Source: Euphorbia lathyris (taxonomy: Eukaryota > Streptophyta > Magnoliopsida > Malpighiales > Euphorbiaceae). From it: a stretch of DNA of 64,000 nucleotides. This document shows positions 36,137-49,103 of the stretch, piece by piece. Below the pieces are notes generated by a model that ran no database searches, was not told the DNA's origin, and was given only the letters and a program-made list of their open reading frames with translations. Each line of letters opens with the position of its first letter. The stretch's first letter is position 1. The DNA lies in assembly GCF_963576675.1 (NCBI RefSeq), contig NC_088914.1:13557001-13621000 (forward strand). Direction: 5' to 3'. A program made the translations under genes and the position numbers.

Positions 36137-36290
36137 AGAATTGTAAGCTCAATTTATAAATTTTTAGGATTGTAAGCTCAATTTGTAAATCCTTAGGATA
36201 ACAAGATCAATTTGTAAATCCTTAAATTTTTTTATTTCTTTAAGCATTTATTTATTTATAAACAATCATTAAACTTACAATCTCTATAAT
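36137..36290. repeat. ~150-bp block, copy A, of a triplicated hairpin-like repeat
   Basis: TTGTAAGCTCAATTTATAAAT units lead into ATTTATTTATAAACAATCAT and AACTTACAATC, so the block can fold on itself. Related blocks occur at 40407-40475 and 40895-41040, on the two sides of the pentamer array. Confidence 0.6.
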
Positions 36291-36419
36291 ACATATATTC
36301 TAATGAACACTAATGACAATAATAAATGTCTAATGTCATCCATTTAGATGTCATATTAAATACTACTCCCTTCACGCAATTGATTTATATCCTCACACAA
36401 ACGTAATGTAACGTAACGT

Positions 36420-39400
36420 AAATATCACTGAACATAAAACTTTACGGAACTCAAACATCACGGAACAGAAACATTACTGAACTGAAACATTACTGAACTG
36501 AAATATTACTGAACTAAAACATCACTGAACTGGAATATTTTGAATTGAAACATCACTCAACTGAAACATCACTGAACTGAAACATCACTGAACTGAAACA
36601 TCACAGAACTGAAACATTACTGAACTGAAACATCACTAAACTGAAATATTACTGAACTCAAATATTACTGAACTGAAACATCACGAAACTGAAACATCAC
36701 TGAGCTGAAACATTACTGAACACAAACATTACTGAACTGAAACGTTACTAAACTAAAACATTATTGAACTGAACCATCACTCAACTGAAACATTACTGAA
36801 CTGAAATATCACTCAACTGAAACATTACTGAACAGAAATATTACTAAACTAAAACATCACTTAACTGAAATATTACAGAAAAGAAACATTACTGAACTGA
36901 AACACCATTGAACTGAAACACCACTGAACTGAAATATTACTAAACTGAAACATTACTAAACTGAAATTTCACTAAAATAAAATATTACTAAATTGAATAT
37001 CACTGAACCGAAACATCACTCCACTGAAACATTACTGAACTGAAATATTACTGAACTGAAACATTATTGAACTGAAACATCACTAAACTAAAATACTACT
37101 AAACTGAAACATTACTCAACTGAAACATTACTGAACTGAAACCTCACTAAAATGAAACATTATCGAATTGAAACATTACCAAACAGAAACATTACTCAAC
37201 TGAAATATTATTGGACTAAAACATCATTGAACTGAAATATTACTGAACTGAAACATCACTAAACTGAAATATCACTGAATTAAAACATCACTGAACTGAA
37301 ACATTACTAAACTGAAACACCACTAAACTGAAATATTACTAAACTGAATATCACAAAACCGAAACATCACTGAACTCAAACATAACTAAACTAAAAAAAC
37401 ACTTAACTGAAATATTACTAAACTGAAACCTTACTCAACTGAAACATCATTGAACTGAAACATTGCCGAATTGAAACATTACTAAACTGAAACATTACTG
37501 ACCTGAAATATTACTGAACTAAAATATTACTGAACTAAAACATCACTGAACTGAAATATTACTAAATTGAAACATCACTAAACTGAAACATCACTGAACT
37601 AAAACATCACTGCACTGAAATATTACTGAGCTGAAATATCACTGAATTGAAACATTAATGAACTAAAAGATTACTAAACTGAAATATTACTGAACTGAAA
37701 CATCACTGAACTAAAACATTACTGAACTGAAATATTACTGAACTAAAACATCATTGAACTGAAACATCACTTAACTGAAATATTACTGAACTAAAACATC
37801 ACTGAACTGAAACATTTCTGAACTCAAAGATTACTAAACTGAAATATTACTGAACTAAAATATTACTAAACTCAAATATTACTGAACTGAAATATTACTG
37901 ACTATAAACATAACTGAACTCAAACATCACTCAACTGAAACATTACTGAACTAAAATATTACTAAACTCAAATATTACTGAACTGAAATATTACTGTCTA
38001 TAAACATAACTGAACTCAAACATCACTCAACTGAAACATTACTGAACTAAAACATTACTAACCTGAAACATCACTGAACTGAAACATCACTGAACTGAAA
38101 TATTACTAAATTGAAATATTACTGAACTGAAATATTACTGAACTAAAACATCACTGAACTGAAATATTACTAAACTAAAACATTAATGAACTAAAATATC
38201 ACTGAACTGAAATATTACTAAACTGAAACATCACTGAACTCAAACATTACTGAACTAAAAGAGTACTAAACTGAAACATTACTAAACTCAAATATTACTG
38301 AACTGAAATAATACTGAACTCAAATATAACTGAACTCAAATAATACTGAACTCAAATATAACTGAACTCAAACATCACTCAACTGAAACATTACTGAACT
38401 GAAACATTACTAAACTGAAACATTACTAAACTGAAACATCATTCAACTGAAACATTAATGAACTGAAACATTACAGAACTGAATGTTACTGAACTGAAAT
38501 ATTACTAAACTGAAACATTAATGAACTAAAACATCACTGAACTGAAATATTACTAAATTGAATATCACTGAATCAAAACATCATTAAACTGAAACATCAC
38601 TGAACTGAAACATCACTGAACTGAAACATCACTTAACTGAAACATCACTGAACTGAAATATTACTAAACTGAAATCTTACTCAACCGAAGTATTACTGAA
38701 CTAAAACATCACTAAAATGAAACATTACCGAATTGAAACATTACTAAGCTGAAACATTACTAAGCTGAAATATTACTGAACTGAAACATTACTGAAATTA
38801 AATATTACTGAACTAAAACATCACTAAATTGAAATATTACTGAACTGAAACATCACTAAATTAAAACATCTCTCAATCGAAACATCACTGAATCGAAACA
38901 TCATTCAACTGAAACATTACTAAACTAAAAATATTACTGAACTAAAACATCATTGAACTAAAACATTACTGAAATCAAAGATTACTGAACTGAAACATTA
39001 ATGAACTGAAACATCACTGAACTGAAACATTACTAAACTGAAACATCACTAAACTAAAACATCACTGAACTGAAACATTATTGAACTGAAACATTACTAA
39101 ACTGAAACATTACTAAACTGAAACATTAATTTACTGAAATATTATTGAACTGAAACATTACTAAACTGAAATATCATTGAACTGATATATTACTGAACTA
39201 AAACAACACTCAACTGAAACATCACTGAATAGAAACATCACTGAACTGAAACATCACTAAACTGAAACATTACTGAACTGAAACATCACTAAACTGAAAC
39301 ATCACTCAACTGAAACATTCCACAACTGAAACATCCCTAAACTGAAATATTACTGAAGTGAAACATTACTGAACTAAAACATCACTGAATTGAAACATTA

Positions 39401-40085
39401 CTGCACTGAAACATTATTAAACTAAGACATTACTAAACTAAAACATCGTTGAACTAAAATATGACTGAATTGAAACATTACTAAACTTAACCATTAGTGA
39501 ACTGAAATATTATTGAACTGAAACATCACTGAACTGAAATATCACTTAACTGAAATAACATTGAACTGAAACATCACTGAACTGAAATATTACTTAACTG
39601 AAACATCACTGAACTAAAACACCACTGAACTGAAACAATACTGAATTGAAACATTACTGAACTAAAACATCACTCAACTGAAATATTAGTAAACTGAAAC
39701 ATTATTGAACTGAAACATCACTGAACTGAAATATTACAAAAAAACTGAAACATTAATTAACTGAAATATTACTGAACTGAAATTTTACTAAACTGAAATA
39801 TATCTGAACTAAAATATTACTAAACTGAAACATCCCTCAACTGAAATATCACTGAACTGAAAAATTACTAAACTGAAATATTATTGAACCGAAACATCAC
39901 TGAACTGAAACATCCTTAACTGAAACATCACTGAAGTAAAATATTGCTAAACTGAAATATTACTTAACTGAAACATTACTAAACTGAAACATTACTAAAC
40001 TAAAACATTACTCAACTAAAATATCGCTGAACTGAAACATTACTAAACTGAATATCACTCAATCGAAACATTACTAAACTGAATA
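36420..40085. repeat. Giant minisatellite, 16-bp unit, roughly 230 copies
   Basis: The consensus is ACTGAACTGAAACATC, with frequent variants at four positions: T/A after AC, G/A after ACT, C/T before AT, and C/T at the end. The 16-bp register is kept over about 3.66 kb with few length changes. Some multi-unit blocks recur, for example a run around 37860-38040 that contains the same unusual CTATAAACATAACTG unit twice. No reading frame is possible through it. Confidence 0.9.
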
Positions 40086-40400
40086 TAACGTAAGATAATG
40101 TAACATAACGTAACGTAACGTAACGTAACGTAACGTAACGTAACGTAACGTAACGTAACGTAACGTAACGCAACGTAACGCAACGTAACGTAACGTAACG
40201 CAACGTAACGTAACGTAACGCAACGTAACGTAACGCAACGTAACGCAACGCAACGTAACGTAACGTAACGCAACGTAACGTAACGTAACACAACGTAACG
40301 CAACGTAACGCAACGTAACGTAACGTAACGTAATGTAACGTAACACAATGCAACGTAATCTAATGTAACGTAATGCAATGCAATGTAACGTGACATGCCA
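40086..40400. repeat. Pentamer microsatellite (GTAAC/GCAAC)n
   Basis: GTAAC repeats almost perfectly, interspersed with GCAAC, for about 300 bases. Degenerate GTAAC-like sequence continues to 41290 and also precedes the 16-bp array at 36405-36431. Because 5 is not a multiple of 3 and the unit has no stop on the minus strand, all three minus frames stay open as YVTLR-type repeats; these are not genes. Confidence 0.9.
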
Positions 40401-40406
40401 TGATGT

Positions 40407-41290
40407 ATAAAATCCTTAGTTTTTTATTTCTTTAAGCTTTCATTTATTTATAAACACTTATTGAGCTTACAATCCCTAACATACAGAAAAACGTGAGGTG
40501 ATGTGATGTAACATGACATGATATGAGGTGATGTAACGTCGTGTAACATAATATAACATAACGTAACATCACGTAACGTAATCTAACATAACGTAACATC
40601 AAGTAACATAACATAGCATAACGCAACTAATGCAGTGTAACGTAACATAACATAATGTAACTTATCGTAATGTAACTTAACACAACGTAACATAACATAA
40701 TGTTACTTAGCGTAACTTAACCAAACTTAACGTAATACAACTTGGTGTAACATAATATAACGTAATGTAACATAACATAACGTAATGTAACCTAACTTGA
40801 CATGATATAATGTGACGTAACATAACGTGACATAACGTAACATAAAACATTAACTAATGTAACTTAACGTGATGTAATATAACGTAAGGTAATAATTATA
40901 AGCTCAATTTATAAATCTTTAGGATTGTAAGCTCAATCTATAAATTCTTAGGATTGTAAGCTCAATTTAAAATCCTTAGCTTTTTTTTTACTTCTTTGAG
41001 CTTTCATTTATTTATAAACAATCATTAAGCTTACAATCCTCAACCTAGCATAACGTAACGTAACATAACGTAACTTGACCTGACACGATGTAATGTAACT
41101 TGACATGACGTAATGTGATGTAATGTAACGTGACATAACATAACATAAGTAATCTAACGTAACATAACGTAACGTAATGTAACATAACTAGACATGACGT
41201 AACGTAACGTGATATGACATAGCGTAACGTAATGTTATGTAACTTAACGTGACGTAATTTAACGTAACATAATAATATAAGCTCAATTTA
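40407..41290. repeat. Degenerate GTAAC-type array with two further hairpin-like blocks
   Basis: Between the blocks at 40407-40475 and 40895-41040 (TTTCATTTATTTATAAACA, then AGCTTACAATCC) lies diverged GTAAC/ATAAC repeat. The alternation of block, array, block, array suggests growth by duplication of a composite unit. Confidence 0.65.
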
Positions 41291-41624
41291 CATAAAGTTA
41301 TTATGTTACAAAATCAAAATCACTTAGTTTCGCGAAAAATGTTACTTTCATGTAAATATTTTGAACTTTACGTCAATCTCACATCTTTAAAGATAATTTA
41401 TGTAAATTTGGACTTAATTAAGTTGTATTTTTACAAAAAAAAAATCATTAACATTGCGAAAAATCGAGTTTTACATAGAACGTTGAACTGTACGTAAATC
41501 TTATATGTTTAGATACTGTTACGTTACGTTATGTTACGTTATGTTACGTAACGTACGTAACGTAACATAACTTAATACGGCGTAAGTAACATAACGTAAT
41601 ATGACGTAACGTAACATAAATTAA

Positions 41625-42061
41625 CGTGACTACTCAACTTTACACTTTTTAACACATGTGGCTACTCATTGCCTCAACACGACCATTAACGGTCTAAAAA
41701 TAAAAAATTCTAAGAATTAATGATATTATAAGTAACTTTAATTTTTGAAAATTATCATTTTGAGACTATTTAGGTGTTGTTCGGTTAGGAAAGAGAGTGG
41801 ATTTTTAGAGAGAGAAATCTCTAAAAATTATGATTTTGGAAAATAAAAAATATGGTTTCATGGTAAATATCATTCCGAAGAACTTTAATTCTTGAATATT
41901 TTCATTTTGAGTTCGTTAAGGGTCATTTTGAAAAATTATTTAAAATTTTATGGCCACAAATGTTAAAAGGTGTAAAGTTGAGTGACTTTTATATTAAGTT
42001 TATGAAGTTCAGTAGTTATATCGTTTAAAAAACAAAGTTTAATGGCCATTAATGTAATTTA
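41625..42061. mobile_element. Decayed copy of the MULE-type MITE found at 61889
   Basis: It shares long blocks with 61889-62340: CTTTACACTTTTTAACAC, AAAATAAAAAATTC, TTTTTAGAGAGA, TGGTTTCATGGTAAATATC and TTAATTCTTGAATATTTTCA. Its outer ends have been lost or changed, and no target duplication is visible. Confidence 0.7.
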
Positions 42062-43208
42062 CGTTATAATAAAGTATGAGCTAAAATATATATAAAAAAA
42101 CACAATTAGGAATTAATTAATTAACAAGTAAAAATTATATTAAATTACAAATATAAATTAGTTAACAACTTATTTAACTATCAATTGCTTACCATTTTTG
42201 TTTATTTTAATATATGTTTTTTTAATACACAGACAAAATAAAAATATAATTTTGAAGCAAAGGTAATGCTATGATCTTGATTTGGATTTGATTCAAAATT
42301 TGAAGCAGAGAAGCAAAGTTAATGCTATGATCTTTTGATTTGGTATGTCCAATAACCAGTAACGTGATAATTAAAAAAAAAATAGGATTTAATTTTATTT
42401 TCAGTTTTTTTATTATATTTTATAAGAAAAACTGTGATAATTAATATGAGAGAGAAATATTATGATTTTGGTTTTATTATGGAGAGAGAATTATGCTTTT
42501 AGGTAACCTGATAACCTGTTGGTAACCTTCTATAGCAGGTCATTTATTCAGAATATAATAGTCTCCATGAATGGAGACTCACCATTGAGAACTCTTCCTT
42601 ACATATATATATTTCTGATTTTAAATTATATTATGAAATTATAATATTTTTAGTATCCATCAAGAGTAATCCGGATAGGTGGCTTTAATTAAAGTCCGTA
42701 TTTAGTGAGAAATACGGCCTGTGTACACAGTTGGAAGACCTATCGGGTATGGCAAAGAAGTGTTGAGTAAGACCATGCGGGATAGGCAAATTATGAGATA
42801 TCTCGATTCTATTATATTGTGGGGATTGATACATACGAGGATTATCTTTCGGATGGATACGATTTGCGAAATATTTATTGATATACGATTTGTGAAGTAA
42901 TTATTGACATACGATTTGTGAGGTATTTATTGAGATACAGTTGATGAAGTATTTTATGAAAATACAGTTTATTGATATTGAGATACAGTTGATGAAGTAT
43001 TTTATTAAAATACAGTTTATTGGGATACGGTCTATAAAGTATTTAATGATATACGATTTATGAGGTATCTATCGAAATACGATTTATGAAGTATTCATCG
43101 AAATACGATTTATGAAGTATTTATTAATTTACGGTTGATTTGAATAAATGGTTAATTACGAACCTATTTATTTTGTATAGTTGAGATTTTAAACAAGTAA
43201 AATATATA

Positions 43209-43575
43209 CAGTAAAACCTCTATATAGGAATACACTTGGGACCGAGCTATTTGTATAACAATTGGGAGGTTATTACTAAATAGAGTTTGGTATAATAAAA
43301 TTTCTCAACACATAAAATTTTAAATTTTTACCATAGGCATGCATGGTTTATATATAATGTATAACAATAGACATTAATGGAACAAATTAAATATTTAGAA
43401 TTTCAATTTAGAGTTTAGGTTTGCAATATATAGATAATTGAAAGAGTTTTATAGGAAAAATGTAAACATCAATGAAAATACTAAATATTTACAATTTCAA
43501 GTTGTAGTTTGTGTTTCCAATTCATAGATAATTTCAATAGCTTTTTTAAAATATTTTATAATTTAGTTTGAATTC

Positions 43576-43617
<42 letters not shown>

Positions 43618-43785
43618 TTACTATATAGAGACATAGTTTCTAAAGGTGGGACTTGAAAAGTGTATAACAAATAACATTTGGGAGGTTATTTCTATTTATG
43701 ACCGGCCCAAGTTAGGACCGAGTTTTTTTTATAACAAAATAGAGGTTATTCCTATATAGAGTATTCCTATATAGAGGTTTTACTG
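43209..43785. mobile_element. Emigrant/Lemi1-like (pogo-type) MITE
   Basis: The ends are perfect inverted repeats, CAGTAAAACCTCTATATAGG and its complement, flanked by TA on both sides (43207-43208 and 43786-43787). The 3'-truncated form CAGTAAAACCTCTATA is the Emigrant terminal sequence (family knowledge). The segment is absent from the matching position in the right LTR near 47937, which confirms insertion after the LTRs formed. It contains an (AT)n run at 43577-43613 and no gene. Confidence 0.88.
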
Positions 43786-44402
43786 TATATAGTTATTTTG
43801 GATATGAGTTTTATATTAAGTGTTTTAATACAGTGATTTACGTTTTGACTATGTGTGGTATTTTGAGAAATGATAGCAAGCTTATGATATATTTGAAAGT
43901 GCATATTTGGTTAAAAGTACTACTTTGAGTATTCTATTATGGTTTAATCCATAAAGTGTTCATTTTTAAGAATATGAATTTTATATGATTCATTTTGAAA
44001 ATTAAACTATATATATATAGCTATTTTGAGTATAAGTACTTTATGTAGTTGATAATTGCTTACTGAGATTTTTGTCTCACCTTTTCAAATATTTTAATGT
44101 TTTTAGGTGAGAAAGTACAGGATAGAAAGAAGGTTACCGACCGATTAGGCGAGGATCGGAAGTTGTTGCTAATTGTTAGAATTATTATTAGAACTTTAAT
44201 ATTTAATTGTATTATGATGAAGTTGGTAAATATGTTGTGGTTTTAATGTAATAGGAATATGGATTTGTTTAGAATATACATTTAAGAGGAATACCTAGAA
44301 AAGTGATATTTATGATATTTGGAGACTATTAAGTGTTGATTGTGATCTTTCTATTTTACGCCCGATGCCGATTGAGGTCGTTTAGGGTCGGGTGTGACAG
44401 TT

Positions 44403-44415
44403 TGGTATCAGAGCC
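44403..44415 (+). other. Primer-binding site of the gypsy-like element
   Basis: TGGTATCAGAGCC, complementary to initiator tRNA-Met, three bases after the left LTR end at 44399. It shows that the element is on the + strand. Confidence 0.88.
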
Positions 44416-46061
44416 TAGGTTAAATTCTTCGGACCTAAGTTTGATAGTAATTGAGGAATATTGATATTTGGTGATACCTAATAAATAATTGATAGTGATT
44501 GAGAAATATCAATATTTGATGATAGCTAAGAAATAGTTGATAGTAATTGAGGAATATCGATATTTGGTGATAGCTAAGAAATAAATTAGATTTTTTCGAG
44601 GATTGAGTAACTAGTTAATGAGATATAAAAATAAGATTTGATGGTTAGTAATATTTGGGTATATGCAAATTAGTATATTATTTGATATTGGTGACATGAG
44701 TTGTATACATGATATTAAGTATGGCTTAGAATTGATATTTGGGAGTTTAATAGTTATTTTATAACTATATATATATATATATATATATATTAGATGATAA
44801 ATAAGGCTAGAAGACTTTGAATAACATGACGAGTTTATATTCTTAAGAGTATAAGTAATCGAAGAAATGATAAATTGATGAATTGGATATATTAGATATA
44901 AGTTTGAGGAAAATAAAATATGGAAATTTTTACTAATTATCATGGAGTTTGATTAATATTTTGGAGATTATAATAGACACTAATTTGGAGTTGGCATAAA
45001 TAGTTGAGGATATGTATATTGACAATTGAATTTATATAGTACATTCAGTGATAATAGTCAAGTAATTTTTAGTTGAAGTTTGTGTGATTATAGTTTAAAT
45101 TTATATAAGGATCAAAATAAGAGTTTATAGGTCGAATAAGGAAATTGGATGACATTGTAAATTTTATTGACTTCTATGTGTGTAAGGATATCATTTGGAG
45201 TTCAGAGAAAAAAAAACATTGATTATTATAATTTAGGTACTATATATATTCTTTGACTATATGGTTTGGAGAAACGATTGAAGTTTATTTGGCTGGATTA
45301 ATGGTATATATGATGGTGAAAAAAAATAGCATAGTAGTTCAATTGATTTTAAGGAATTACATGGAGAATTATAAGAGTGATATTGATATTAAAGTTTTAT
45401 GAAATGGGTCTTATTGATAGAAAATTATATTATAATAATAAGGTTTATATTTGATTGATGTTGATTGGAGTTAAATCGTGATTGAAGTGAAAAATTATAG
45501 ATACAAGTATTGTTATTATGATGAAATAAGATTATATATTGATGCAAATGATTGATTCGGATTATTTGAAGTTTAAGAAAAAAAATATCATACATATTAG
45601 TGGTTCAAAAGTAATTTTTTTTCCTTATAGAAATTTATAGAACTTGGAGATGAGTGAGATATATTTGATATATATGGAATGGATGAAATCAATTGTGATT
45701 TAAATTTATTAAAGTGAGATTTGGTTTAATACTAGAAAGATATGAATATACAGTGTAGCATATTAAATAAAATTGAATAAAAGATATTTGCAGTTCTATT
45801 GGGGATTTATTGGTGATGGATTCTAGGTTGAAGTTTAGAGTTACTAAGAGTTATATTTAAATGATTGTTATAGAGACGTCGATATTGATAAATGACGAAG
45901 TTAATGGGTGAAATGTTAGGATTTATGGTCTCATGATGATTATGGCTAATTTTAGTGAATTTGAAATAAATTTGTGATCTTAGAGATTATTTGATGAAGA
46001 TAATTAAGATGTATTAGAGAATATGAATTTCGAGGACGAAAATCTTTAAGGTGGGGAGAAT
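44416..46061 (+). other. Non-coding interior of the gypsy-like element
   Basis: No gag or pol domain is readable in any frame. The first part has three related copies of a segment with ATTGAGGAATAT...ATATTTGGTGATA (44450-44590). It ends in the CGAGGACGAAAATC and polypurine context at 46030-46061. It looks like an LTR element that has lost its genes but kept the signals needed for replication. Confidence 0.75.
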
Positions 46062-47031
46062 TGTCACATCCGTGTCCCTGATTTTAGTTATTATACCCTA
46101 ATATTATGTTATATTACATTTATTTATTGATTGGAGAGTTAATTGAGTATTATGGATATAGTTTCGAGATCAATTTCATGATTTAAGTGTAAAATTAAAA
46201 GTTTAGGGTAAGTTTTAAAAGATGTTACAGTTTAGAGGGGCCAAAAGGAAAATTTTCCCTTATTGAGAACATCACTTCACAACTCCCAAACCATTATTTC
46301 GGATATCTAAGAACAAGAAAGGTCAAACCTCATTTTTCAATCCCATTCTTCTCCATCTTCTCCTTTAAGCATGCAATTTACCTACTTGCAATGATCTTGT
46401 GATATCTGGAGTTTCTGTAATCCGATTGAGCCGATTTGTTTTACAGTAGATTATAGACATCCTAATACACATTGTGGGCGATGTGATTTTGATTTGGAAT
46501 TTTCTAGCATGGATTCGAGCTAGACTGATTAGAGGGGCAGATTTGAGGCTTAATGTGTTTTTTTCCCTCAATTATGGTTAAAGTAAGTAACTGTCAACTA
46601 CTCTTAAAGTTTTTATGTATATATATGTATATATAACTCTATATTTTCCAGAAAATTGAATTTTTGTAGTGATTTTTGACATGCATTTGATTAATTGGAG
46701 TCTCTATGGATTAGTTTTTAACATGAGCTTAAAGTTAAGTTCAAAGTAATTATATATGTATTTCCATGTTAATTTTAACCTATAATATATATTAATGTAT
46801 ACATGATTTGGGTTTTGTTTTGATGAACTTGGTATATTTGATTAATATTTGTGTAAGATTTGATATTTTAAAGAGTAGAATTTAAAGAAAAGAGTTTTGA
46901 GAAACTTTATTGAAATTACTTTATGTACAAAAGTATATGTCTATATATTAAGTGATTTTCAATAAATTTATTTCTCAAAGTAAAGGTTGTTAAAATATGA
47001 ATTTTGATGAATTATGGTTTATTGAAATAAA

Positions 47032-47103
<72 letters not shown>

Positions 47104-47262
47104 ATTTTATGTTTTTAGTTTTAAGAAATTGAAGTTATTATTGATAAATATATTTTGAAATTATTTATTGGTGATTTTAGTTCAATAATAAAGTATGATT
47201 TAATATTTTAGAAATTGATTGAGTAAAGATATTGAGAAAACTTTATGATGTTGATTTATGAG

Positions 47263-47335
<73 letters not shown>

Positions 47336-48505
47336 CATATATATATTTCCGATATTAAATTATATTATGAAATTATAATATTTTTAGTATCCATCAAGAG
47401 TAATCCGGATAGGTGGCTTTAATTAAAGTCCGTATTTAGTGAGAAATACGGCTTGTGTACACAGTTGGAAGACCTATCGGGTATGACAAAGAAGTGTTGA
47501 GTAAGACCATGAGGGATATGCAAATTATGAGATATCTCGATTCTATTATATTGTGGGGATTGATACATACGAGGATTATCTCTCGGATGGATATGATTTG
47601 CGAAATATTTATTGATATACGATTTGTGAAGTAATTATTGACATACGATTTGTGAGGTATTTATTGAGATACAGTTGATGAAGTATTTTATGAAAATACA
47701 GTTTATTGATATTGAGATACAGTTGATGAAGTATTTTATTAAAATACAGTTTATTGGGATACGGTCTATAAAGTATTTAATGATATACGATTTATGAGGT
47801 ATCTATCGAAATACGATTTATGAAGTATTCATCGAAATACGATTTATGAAGTATTTATTAATTTACGGTTGATTTGAATAAATGGTTAATTACGAACCTA
47901 TTTATTTTATATAGTTGAGATTTTAAACAAATAAAATATATATATAACTATTTTGGATATGAGTTTTATATTAAGTGTTTTAATACAGTGATTTACGTTT
48001 TGACTATGTGTGGTATTTTGAAAAATGATAGCAAGCTTATGATATATTTTAAAGTGCATATTTGGTTAAAAGTACTACTTTGAGTATTCTATTATGGTTT
48101 AATCCATAAAGTGTTTATTTTTAAGAATATGAATTTTATATGATGCATTTTGAAAATTAAACTATATATATAGCTATTTTGAGTATAAGTACTTTATGTA
48201 GTTGATAATTGCTTACTGAGATTTTTGTCTCACATTTTCAAATATTTTAATGTTTTTAGGTGAGAAAGTACATGATAGAAAGAAGGTTACTGACCGATTA
48301 GACGAGGATCGGAAGTTGTTGCTAATTGTTAGAATTATTATTAGAACTTTAATATTTAATTGTATTATGATGAAGTTGGTAAATATGTTGAGGTTTAAAT
48401 GTAATAGGAATATGGATTTGTTTAGAATATACATTTAAGTGTTGATTGTGATCTTTCTATTTCATGCCCGATGCCGATTGAGGTCGTTTAGGGTCGGGTG
48501 TGACA
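46062..48505 (+). repeat. Right LTR of the gypsy-like element (2444 bp)
   Basis: It runs from TGTCACATCCGTG to GGTCGGGTGTGACA. (AT)n microsatellites have expanded at 47033-47098 and 47264-47331 compared with the left LTR. It is free of the two insertions that the left LTR carries, so it serves as the ancestral reference. Confidence 0.88.
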
Positions 48506-48510
48506 CGAAC

Positions 48511-49103
48511 ACACCCCAGAGTCATCCCTGTTATGGATCATGTTAGAACAGGATCAAAGCATCACATTCCATAATCCGGAATCACTAATTAACATTCCTT
48601 TGAGTCTGAGGATTACTTATACCTATTAATACCAATGAGATGAACATGTGACAAGGATAAATCTATATATCCATCCTGTTATCTCCAGTCGGTTCTACAA
48701 TCCTAATGAACTCTTTCACTAGATTCATGTAACTGTCCAGATATCTGCATATTTGAAGCTTGTGATATCAGCTCTCTGTCTCGATAGAAAACATTGTTAC
48801 ATGCAAGTCTCAACAGTATTATGTCAATCCCTATTCAAAACATATTACTTGACTTGGGGGTGGTTTTAAGTTTATTAGTTTATTATAATGTTTTGTCTCA
48901 CTTCATGCTTGTATGAACACTTTATAATCACTTTAAATAAACTTAGGGATTTACTTTTATTTAGACTTATTTAGTTCTTAAAAGTAATTGCCTTTATACA
49001 GTTACGAAACCATATCTTATTAAAACAAATGACATAAAGAACAATTCATTTATAGCTGGTTTATATCCTAGAACAATTGTCTATAGGACACTAAATCCCA
49101 ACA
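48511..49103 (-). repeat. Ty1/copia LTR, right piece
   Basis: This continues the LTR of 33070-34503 after the gypsy insertion. It ends TAAATCCCAACA, so on its own strand it starts TGTTGGGATTTAGTGTCC. The sequence near the end (CTAGAACAATTGTCTATAGG) is common in plant copia LTRs. Confidence 0.65.

Larger units (their letters stand above)
35708..42598. mobile_element. 6.9 kb insertion carrying a giant minisatellite; possible Mutator-like element
   Basis: The right LTR lacks this segment, which proves it is an insertion. Its ends are imperfect inverted repeats of about 50 bp: GGGGTTGTTTTTAATGGTGAG on the left, and GGAAGAGTTCTCAATGGTGAG read inward from the right. Both are followed by CTCCAT-type sequence. 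The flanks TTACATAAAT and TTACATATAT could be a 9-10 bp duplication with one change, as for Mutator-like elements, but the host site is AT-simple sequence. There is no transposase gene. Almost all of the interior is tandem repeat. Confidence 0.5.
34504..44399 (+). repeat. Left LTR of the gypsy-like element, swollen to 9.9 kb by insertions
   Basis: 34504-35707 matches 46062-47342, and 42599-44399 matches 47343-48505 apart from the Emigrant-like insertion. Removing 35708-42598 and 43209-43785 leaves about 2.43 kb, against 2444 bp for the right LTR. The outer parts look about 95% or more alike by eye. Confidence 0.85.
34504..48505 (+). mobile_element. Non-autonomous Ty3/gypsy-like element, 14 kb, TSD CGAAC
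   Basis: Both LTRs begin TGTCACATCCG and end GGGTGTGACA. The target duplication CGAAC is perfect (34499-34503 and 48506-48510). Order on the + strand is left LTR (34504-44399), primer-binding site (44403-44415), a 1.66 kb interior, polypurine tract (AGGTGGGGAGAAT, 46049-46061) and right LTR (46062-48505). The CGAGGACGAAAATC...AAGGTGGGGAG context before the right LTR is typical of Tekay/Del-like gypsy elements (family knowledge). The interior has no protein domain, so it depended on another element. The two LTRs differ in length only because of two insertions in the left one. Confidence 0.88.

Noticed and set aside
36420..40085. CRISPR-like array
   Set aside because: Units are adjacent without unique spacers, the genome is a plant, and the pattern is an ordinary minisatellite.
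40012..40396. Three overlapping minus-strand frames of YVTLR-type repeats
   Set aside because: They come from the GTAAC pentamer, which has no stop in any minus frame. No gene features.
34807..46571. Twin 68-codon minus frames (MREKNTLSLKSAPLISLAR) at 34807-35013 and 46365-46571
   Set aside because: They are the same position in the two LTRs of one element, so their similarity reflects LTR duplication and not protein constraint.
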